Origin: an uncultured Devosia sp.
GTDB taxonomy: Bacteria; Pseudomonadota; Alphaproteobacteria; Rhizobiales; Devosiaceae
Direction: 5' to 3'
DNA: 5,423 nucleotides
Assembly (NCBI GenBank): GCA_913775215.1
Contig: CAJYKO010000065.1
Coordinates: 1 to 5,423 of the forward strand
In this document: positions 1-4,215 of the stretch, piece by piece
How the letters are laid out: each line of letters begins with the position of its first letter
How positions within the stretch are numbered: the first letter of the stretch is position 1
The notes under the pieces: generated by a model
Databases searched by the model: none
Seen by the model: the letters and a program-made list of their open reading frames with translations, nothing else
Told to the model about the DNA's origin: nothing
Position numbers and translations under genes: made by a program

Positions 1-39
1 TTCGGCGAACTGTTCGGAATTCGGAGCCGCAAAGACTGA
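1..39 (+). CDS. C-terminal end of an upstream gene (partial)
   Basis: The frame starting at base 1 is open and reads FGELFGIRSRKD before a TGA at 37-39. That TGA overlaps the ATG at 39-41 of the next gene (TGATG), the arrangement typical of translationally coupled operon genes, which is the main reason to believe this is a real C-terminus. Only 12 residues are visible, with a basic, charged tail, so the product cannot be identified. Confidence 0.55.
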   Translation, partial: FGELFGIRSRKD

Positions 40-884
40 TGAAACTGGATCGCCGCTTCACCAACGGCCTTGCTTGGGCCGGGGCACTGCTTGTTATCGG
101 TATTCCGGCCGCTGACTTTGTGACCGGTACCTTTGCAGGCACCCCGAGCGTCGCCGTCGTCGATGCGGAAGCTGAAGCGCCAACAACCGATGCCACGAAG
201 CCCGTCACTGCGGCGACGACCTCGCCTTCAACACCTGCGAGCACAAAGCCGCAAGCAGTTGCCAATGTCGATCCGGTCGGTGGTCTCCTTCAGTCCGGCA
301 AACCGCTCCCCAGCTATATCACTGGCGGCGATGCACCAGCGACCCCAGCGAAGCCGGTGGCCACGACGCCGGCCAAGCCGGCAAATGCGCCAGCCGTGCA
401 ACAGCCCAGCCAACCCGCGCAGGCATCTACGCCCGCAGTGACGCCGACACGCCCGACGATCACGACGCCCGACCAGCAGGTCGCCGCCTTGCCCGCGAAG
501 GTTGCGCCAACGCCGATGCCGCTTTCGATGCGTCCGCGACCAGTTTCGGTGCCGCTGGCTTCCACCGAGCCTCCGTTGATCATTGACCAGCCGACCGTGG
601 CCAACACTCTGCCGCCCGCCTCCTTGCCGCAGGCACAGCAGATGCCGAACGATTTCGTGACCTCGCAGGATCTCGATACCTGGGAATCCGGCCCGCTCTC
701 TGATTTTCTCGCCAATCGAAATCGCCGCAGCAGCGCGAATTACACCGTCCAGCAGAATGTCCCGCCGCCACCGCCCGAGCCGGTTTATGGCTATGACTCC
801 AGTGGCTTCTGGCTCGATCAGGCGCCGCAGGGCGATCGACCGATCGGTCGCTATGAGGATGACGTCATCTATCTCCCCTATTGA
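39..884 (+). CDS. Membrane-anchored Pro/Ala/Thr-rich protein of unknown function
   Basis: A 281-residue protein I do not recognise. The N-terminus is short and basic (MKLDRRF), followed by a hydrophobic segment at about residues 10-33 that should act as an uncleaved signal anchor or signal peptide, placing the rest in the periplasm. Residues about 45-205 are low complexity, dominated by Pro, Ala and Thr with PAKP-type repeats around 103-114, and look disordered. The last 75 residues are less biased: an acidic/aromatic patch (DLDTWESGPLSDFL, 211-224), a PPPPPEP run (242-248) and a tyrosine-rich tail ending IYLPY. There is no cysteine. The start overlaps the stop of the preceding gene, and GGAG at 23-26 is a distant but possible ribosome site, so expression is probably coupled. 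A role in the cell envelope is inferred only from the anchor and proline-rich linker. That it is a gene is fairly sure; its function is not. Confidence 0.8.
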   Translation: MKLDRRFTNGLAWAGALLVIGIPAADFVTGTFAGTPSVAVVDAEAEAPTTDATKPVTAATTSPSTPASTKPQAVANVDPVGGLLQSGKPLPSYITGGDAPATPAKPVATTPAKPANAPAVQQPSQPAQASTPAVTPTRPTITTPDQQVAALPAKVAPTPMPLSMRPRPVSVPLASTEPPLIIDQPTVANTLPPASLPQAQQMPNDFVTSQDLDTWESGPLSDFLANRNRRSSANYTVQQNVPPPPPEPVYGYDSSGFWLDQAPQGDRPIGRYEDDVIYLPY

Positions 885-961
885 TCTGTCCCTGCCGGCC
901 AGCTTGCATGCAATTGCCGCAATGGACCGGCAACCTCCATGGGTCTAGAGTTCGCCCGCTT

Positions 962-991
962 CGCCGAGGCGGACTCGGCGGTCAAGAAGGG
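962..991 (+). promoter_or_regulatory. Leader hairpin and Shine-Dalgarno before the chaperone gene
   Basis: CGCCGAG (962-968) and CTCGGCG (974-980) form a perfect 7-bp stem with a 5-base loop. It is followed directly by the purine-rich AAGAAGGG (984-991), which sits 7 bases before the ATG at 999. The well-spaced Shine-Dalgarno supports 999 rather than 939 as the start, because nothing comparable precedes 939. Under this reading the hairpin lies in the untranslated leader and might limit ribosome access or terminate upstream transcripts weakly. The hairpin is seen; its function is inference. Confidence 0.45.
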
Positions 992-998
992 CAGACCC

Positions 999-1745
999 AT
1001 GCTGTGCTGCGTACGCAAAGCGGAAGAAAATCGGGACATCTGGCACAAGCTGTCGAGCTTTCTGGGCTCGTTCTCGCAGCGCACCGGCGTTGTCGGTCAC
1101 ATCGCCAATATTCTCGATCCGGACACCTGGCTTCCCGGCGGTCGCGACGCGGCCTTCACGCTGGCGCTGATTGCGCTCTCTGCCAAGATGGCTGTTGCCG
1201 ATGGAGCGGTAACGGCGTCTGAAGTTCGCGCCTTCAACGCCACGGTCGAGATCACCAAGGGCCAGGAGCCGCAGGTCGAGCGTTTGTTCAACCTCGCAAA
1301 GCAAGATGTCGCCGGCTACGAATCCTATGCCCGCAAGGTGGCGCGTTTTTTCGCCAATTCGCCGGAAACGCTCGAGCATGTGCTCGATGGACTTTTCTTC
1401 ATTGCCACCGCTGACGGTCTCGTCCATGAGGCAGAACTCGATTATCTGCGCTCGGTGAGCTCCATCTTCGGCTTCGACGAAGTGCGCTTCGAGCAGATCG
1501 CTTCCCAGCATGTCATGCTCGACGAAGGCGTCGACCCCTACCGCGTTCTCGGCCTCGCCCATGATGCGGCGCCTGAAGAAGTGCGCCGCGTTTATCGCCT
1601 GCTTGTTGCCGAGCATCATCCGGATCGTCTCATTGCCAAGGGCGTGCCCGAGGAGCTGATCGATGTGGCGACGGCCCGCATGGCGGCGATCAATCTTGCC
1701 TACCAAGCAATCACCAAGCCAAGACCGCAACCGCTCATTGCCTGA
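999..1745 (+). CDS. djlA: DjlA-like co-chaperone: TerB domain plus C-terminal J domain
   Basis: With the start at 999 the protein has 248 residues. Residues about 48-165 form an all-helical TerB-like (tellurite-resistance/DjlA central) domain, with two acidic-loop repeats, ADGAVTASE (67-75) and ADGLVHEAE (138-146), the pattern that binds metal in this fold. Residues about 180-240 are a J domain: YRVLGL opening, helix II, then the HPD tripeptide at 207-209 that stimulates the ATPase of DnaK. J domains recruit Hsp70 to particular substrates, so this should be a specialised DnaK partner. E. coli DjlA has an N-terminal membrane helix; no convincing one is visible here, so the protein may be soluble. 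The start is uncertain. An ATG at 939 would add 20 residues but lacks a ribosome site, whereas 999 has AAGAAGGG at good spacing. The IWHKLSSF segment (14-21) is where I would expect homologs to begin. The substrate cannot be read from the sequence. Confidence 0.9.
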   Translation: MLCCVRKAEENRDIWHKLSSFLGSFSQRTGVVGHIANILDPDTWLPGGRDAAFTLALIALSAKMAVADGAVTASEVRAFNATVEITKGQEPQVERLFNLAKQDVAGYESYARKVARFFANSPETLEHVLDGLFFIATADGLVHEAELDYLRSVSSIFGFDEVRFEQIASQHVMLDEGVDPYRVLGLAHDAAPEEVRRVYRLLVAEHHPDRLIAKGVPEELIDVATARMAAINLAYQAITKPRPQPLIA

Positions 1746-1753
1746 TCTTGCCG

Positions 1754-1783
1754 CTTGACGCGGGGCAGGGTGCGCCCCTACAT
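1754..1783 (+). promoter_or_regulatory. Sigma-70-type promoter of rnpB
   Basis: CTTGACG at 1754-1760 gives a -35 element (TTGACG, 1755-1760), then exactly 17 bases, then CTACAT (1778-1783) as the -10. This is close to the rhizobial housekeeping consensus CTTGAC-N17-CTATAT. Initiation 6-8 bases downstream would fall at about 1789-1791, precisely where the P1 helix of the RNase P RNA begins. The promoter starts 9 bases after the stop codon of the chaperone gene. Confidence 0.75.
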
Positions 1784-1788
1784 CGGCG

Positions 1789-2174
<386 letters not shown>

Positions 2175-2201
2175 CCCTCTTCCATACATGCCATAGTTTC
2201 G

Positions 2202-2224
2202 CCCCAGGGCCGAACCGGGGTTAA
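2202..2224 (+). terminator. Possible terminator after rnpB
   Basis: CCCC (2202-2205) pairs with GGGG (2217-2220). GG (2207-2208) then pairs with CC (2215-2216) past a single bulged A, leaving a GCCGAA loop. The tail TTAA is only weakly U-rich, so termination may be partial or Rho-assisted. It is the only GC-rich hairpin between the end of rnpB and the next gene. Confidence 0.35.
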
Positions 2225-2251
2225 TCTACATTGCGCGAAGATTACAGGATA

Positions 2252-2281
2252 TTGCCATAAGTTCATGATTGTAATGATCTT
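2252..2281 (+). promoter_or_regulatory. Weak candidate promoter for the first small secreted peptide
   Basis: The 2221-2290 stretch is notably AT-rich against its surroundings, as expected for a promoter. TTGCCA (2252-2257) matches five of six -35 consensus bases. The best partner is GATCTT (2276-2281) at 18-base spacing, which is a poor -10. The location upstream of the tandem repeat and the small gene is reasonable, but the exact elements are uncertain. Confidence 0.25.
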
Positions 2282-2289
2282 TTTCTCTG

Positions 2290-2310
2290 TCATGCAATGT
2301 TCATGCAATG
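2290..2310 (+). repeat. Tandem direct repeat TCATGCAATG, 11-base period
   Basis: TCATGCAATG occurs at 2290-2299 and again at 2301-2310, separated by one T. Two exact 10-base copies one helical turn apart, 52-72 bases upstream of the first small peptide gene, look like a binding site for a regulator that contacts one face of the DNA. The repeat is seen directly; the operator role is inference. Depending on the true transcription start, it could instead lie in the untranslated leader. Confidence 0.6.
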
Positions 2311-2361
2311 CTGGGGGCGCAATCTCTGTCTCGTGAACAACACACCAACGGAGACTTCCAA

Positions 2362-2517
2362 ATGAAGAAGATCATCACCCTCGCAATCGCTTCGCTCGTT
2401 GTTGCCGGCGTCGCTACCCCGTCCTTCGCCGCTACCACCGGCCAGAACTGCGTGTTCAAGGACAAGGCTCTCTGCACCACTGAATCGCTCTCGCCGACCC
2501 AGGAAGACAACGCCTAA
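2362..2517 (+). CDS. Small secreted peptide, paralog 1 (NC-x-FKD-xx-LCTTESLSPT motif)
   Basis: A 51-residue precursor. Residues 1-23 are a classic Sec signal peptide: MKK, a hydrophobic core (IITLAIASLVVAGVA) and TPSFA, with cleavage expected between A23 and A24. The mature peptide would be 28 residues. It contains the motif N29 to T46, shared with the gene at 2700, with two cysteines, C30 and C38, spaced CX7C, which could form an intramolecular disulfide in the periplasm or a dimer bond. The start at 2362 is supported by CGGAGA, with GGAG at 2350-2353, 8 bases upstream. An in-frame start at 2308 would bury the signal peptide and has no ribosome site. I do not recognise the family and assign no function. 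A secreted signal, toxin-like peptide or envelope component are all possible. Confidence 0.8.
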   Translation: MKKIITLAIASLVVAGVATPSFAATTGQNCVFKDKALCTTESLSPTQEDNA

Positions 2518-2540
2518 TCTGTTCGCAGAATTAGCCATGC

Positions 2541-2558
2541 CTCGGGCTTCCGCCCGAG
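2541..2558 (+). terminator. Stem-loop after the first small peptide gene
   Basis: CTCGGGC (2541-2547) and GCCCGAG (2552-2558) form a perfect 7-bp stem with a TTCC loop, starting 24 bases after the stop codon. There is no T run after it, so it may be a leaky terminator or a 3' stabilising hairpin that sets the level of the downstream paralog. The loop matches that of the strong terminator after the second paralog. Confidence 0.45.
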
Positions 2559-2699
2559 TCTGCCCGATGGCGGCTCGATCTTTGGTTTACCATGACCAGC
2601 TGATCCGGGCTGTCTCGGGCAATTTTGCCGTTGCTGGTAACACTTAAGCAAAGCGCTCGCCCTAGATGTTGGCTCAGGTCAAACACAGGGAAATCAGAC

Positions 2700-2888
2700 A
2701 TGAAAATCGTTCTCGCCAGCCTGATCGCCGTTGCTCTTGGCGCGTCTGCCGCCGCCCCGAGCTTTGCCGCATCGGTCTCTGATCCGAACAATTGCTACTT
2801 CAAGGACGCGTCGCTCTGCACCACCGAGAGCCTGTCGCCGACGACCGGCACGACTGAACCGGTGAACACAGTCACTATTCTCGTCTGA
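2700..2888 (+). CDS. Small secreted peptide, paralog 2 (NC-x-FKD-xx-LCTTESLSPT motif)
   Basis: A 62-residue precursor, paralog of the gene at 2362. Residues 1-23 form a Sec signal peptide (MK, a hydrophobic core VLASLIAVALGASAA, then APSFA) with cleavage expected between A23 and A24, giving a mature peptide of 39 residues. The shared motif lies at N31 to T48, with C32 and C40 again spaced CX7C. The copy differs in having a longer hydrophobic Thr/Val tail ending VNTVTILV. AGGG at 2687-2690, 9 bases before the ATG, sets the start; the in-frame start at 2625 would place the signal sequence internally. It lies 182 bases from paralog 1 with a hairpin between, so the two may be co-transcribed or separate. 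I saw no convincing promoter between them. A strong terminator follows. Function unknown. Confidence 0.8.
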   Translation: MKIVLASLIAVALGASAAAPSFAASVSDPNNCYFKDASLCTTESLSPTTGTTEPVNTVTILV

Positions 2889-2914
2889 TCTCATCGATCT
2901 TCCGACACTGATTG

Positions 2915-2942
2915 GCCCCCGGATTTCCATCCGGGGGCTTTT
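2915..2942 (+). terminator. Strong intrinsic terminator after the second small peptide gene
   Basis: GCCCCCGGAT (2915-2924) pairs perfectly with ATCCGGGGGC (2929-2938), a 10-bp stem with a TTCC loop, followed by TTTTC. It begins 26 bases after the stop and separates the small-peptide unit from the polyamine operon. Confidence 0.9.
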
Positions 2943-2976
2943 CGTTGTGAGAAGCGAGGCTGCAGCGGGACGCGCT

Positions 2977-3056
2977 CTTGCACATGATGGATCATCGCCT
3001 TAAAGCGTGGCCTTCACATTTTTTCCGCCGTAGACCGGCGGCACACGCTGTAGGAG
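2977..3056 (+). promoter_or_regulatory. Candidate promoter, palindrome, leader hairpin and Shine-Dalgarno of the polyamine operon
   Basis: After the terminator the operon needs its own promoter. CTTGCAC (2977-2983) followed by 17 bases and TAAAGC (3001-3006) is a plausible but weak pair. The spacer contains ATGATGGATCAT (2984-2995), whose ATGAT and ATCAT arms are perfect inverted repeats, in a position suited to an operator. A 6-bp hairpin, CCGCCG (3025-3030) with CGGCGG (3036-3041), would lie in the leader. TAGGAG (3051-3056) is the Shine-Dalgarno, 9 bases before the ATG at 3066. Only the Shine-Dalgarno is firm. Confidence 0.4.
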
Positions 3057-3065
3057 TTGAGCGCG

Positions 3066-4166
3066 ATGCCTCTGGCCACCCCCCATTATCTGATCGACGA
3101 AGTCGCGCTGGGGCGTAATCTTGCCTTGATCGATCAGTTGCGGTCTGCGTCCGGCGCCAAATGCCTTCTCGCGCTCAAATGCTTCGCGACCTGGGCGGCT
3201 TTTCCGCAGATTGCGCCGCACATGGACGGAACCACATCGTCCTCGCTCAACGAGGTTAAACTCGGCCGCGAAAAGTTCGGTGGCGAGAGCCATGCCTATT
3301 CCGTCGCCTGGTCCGATGACGAGATCGACGAGGCGATTGCCAATGCCGACAAGATCATCTTCAATTCCACCAGTCAGCTCAAGCGCTACGGTGCGCGCGC
3401 TGCGCATCTGCCCATAGGCCTTCGCGTCAATCCAGGCGTCAGCCATTCCCATTTCGATCTCGCCGATCCAGCACGCCCCTACAGCCGGCTTGGCGAAACC
3501 TCGGATGAACGCATCGAATGGGCGATGCAATACGTCTCCGGCTTCATGCTGCACTGCAATTGCGAGAACGATTCCGTCGAAGCTTTTTCGGCCCTTCTCG
3601 GTCAGATCGAAGCTAGACTAGGCCATTTCCTGGAGCGGCTTGAATGGGTCAGCCTTGGCGGCGGCCTTCATTTCACCAAGCCCGGCTATCCGATAGACGA
3701 ACTGGCGGCGCGCCTCAGCGGCTTTTCCGAGCGCTTCGGTGTCCAGGTCTACCTTGAGCCTGGCGATACGGTCGTCACCGACACCACCTCGCTTGAGGTC
3801 AGCGTGCTCGATGTCGTCGATAACGGCAAAGCCATCGCCGTTGTCGACAGCGCGGTCGAGGCCCATATGCTGGATCTGCTCGTATATAGACAGGATGCAG
3901 CCGTGGCACCAAATGCCGGGGCGCACCGTTACATCGTCGCCGGCAAGTCATGTCTCGCCGGCGATATTTTCGGCGAATTCGATTTTCCACAGCCGCTCGA
4001 GGTGGGTAGCCGTATTTCCCTCCTCAATGCGGGTGGCTACACGATGGTGAAAAAGAACTGGTTCAATGGCGTTGCCATGCCAGCGATTGCGATCCGTCGA
4101 CAAAATGGCGCCGTCGAACTCGTTCGTGAGTTTGGCTATGCCGATTACGTCTCCAGCCTCTCCTGA
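3066..4166 (+). CDS. nspC: Carboxynorspermidine/carboxyspermidine decarboxylase (PLP, alanine-racemase fold)
   Basis: Final step of the alternative polyamine route: decarboxylation of carboxyspermidine (or carboxynorspermidine) to spermidine (or norspermidine), in the cytoplasm. The 366 residues match the usual family length. K38 in LALKCF is the expected PLP Schiff-base lysine at the start of the TIM barrel. HCNCEN (163-168), the glycine loop SLGGGLH (196-202) and EPGDT (231-235) line the cofactor phosphate site. The C-terminal beta domain carries SVEAHMLD (262-270 region), GKSCLAGD with the likely catalytic C296, and GGYTMVKKNWFNG (323-335). These last two motifs separate NspC from ornithine and diaminopimelate decarboxylases. 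The start is 3066 because AGGAG (3052-3056) lies 9 bases before it; an in-frame TTG at 3057 abuts the Shine-Dalgarno and cannot use it. The dehydrogenase that makes its substrate follows after 45 bases. In rhizobia spermidine is the more likely product. That substrate choice is inference; the family call is firm. Confidence 0.95.
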   Translation: MPLATPHYLIDEVALGRNLALIDQLRSASGAKCLLALKCFATWAAFPQIAPHMDGTTSSSLNEVKLGREKFGGESHAYSVAWSDDEIDEAIANADKIIFNSTSQLKRYGARAAHLPIGLRVNPGVSHSHFDLADPARPYSRLGETSDERIEWAMQYVSGFMLHCNCENDSVEAFSALLGQIEARLGHFLERLEWVSLGGGLHFTKPGYPIDELAARLSGFSERFGVQVYLEPGDTVVTDTTSLEVSVLDVVDNGKAIAVVDSAVEAHMLDLLVYRQDAAVAPNAGAHRYIVAGKSCLAGDIFGEFDFPQPLEVGSRISLLNAGGYTMVKKNWFNGVAMPAIAIRRQNGAVELVREFGYADYVSSLS

Positions 4167-4179
4167 TCCGGGCTGGGCA

Positions 4180-4215
4180 ATGTCCACCACCAAGAAGGTG
4201 TTTCGTGCCAATTGA
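4180..4215 (+). CDS. Possible 11-codon leader ORF overlapping the dehydrogenase start
   Basis: ATG at 4180 opens a reading frame of 11 codons, MSTTKKVFRAN, ending in TGA at 4213-4215. That stop overlaps the TTG start (4212-4214) of the dehydrogenase as TTGA, the geometry used for translational reinitiation. Only a weak GGG-containing stretch precedes the ATG. It could be a coupling or leader peptide, or a chance ORF; the base composition gives no help at this length. Confidence 0.25.
   Translation: MSTTKKVFRAN

Noticed and set aside
314..715. Gly/Ala-rich open frame on the - strand opposite the proline-rich gene
   Set aside because: The complement of Pro/Ala/Thr-rich codons gives Gly/Ala/Val-rich sequence automatically. 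There is no independent start signal.
945..1730. Long open frame on the - strand, 261 codons
   Set aside because: It lies exactly opposite the TerB/J-domain gene, which has clear domain motifs. In high-GC DNA the complementary frame stays open by codon bias, and the translation shows no recognisable domain.
2308..2361. Extended N-terminus for the first small peptide
   Set aside because: The in-frame start at 2308 lies within the tandem repeat and has no ribosome site, and the signal peptide would become internal. The ATG at 2362 has GGAG at ideal spacing.
2625..2699. Extended N-terminus for the second small peptide
   Set aside because: The upstream in-frame start has no Shine-Dalgarno, and 25 polar residues would precede a typical signal peptide. 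The ATG at 2700 has AGGG 9 bases upstream.
2518..2699. A third, decayed copy of the small peptide between the two paralogs
   Set aside because: I looked for FKD, LCTTES or a signal-peptide-like stretch in all frames and found none, only the 7-bp hairpin.
2362..2888. Toxin-antitoxin pair
   Set aside because: Both products are exported paralogs with the same motif. Neither resembles a DNA-binding antitoxin or a membrane toxin, and the strong CX7C motif suggests a different role.
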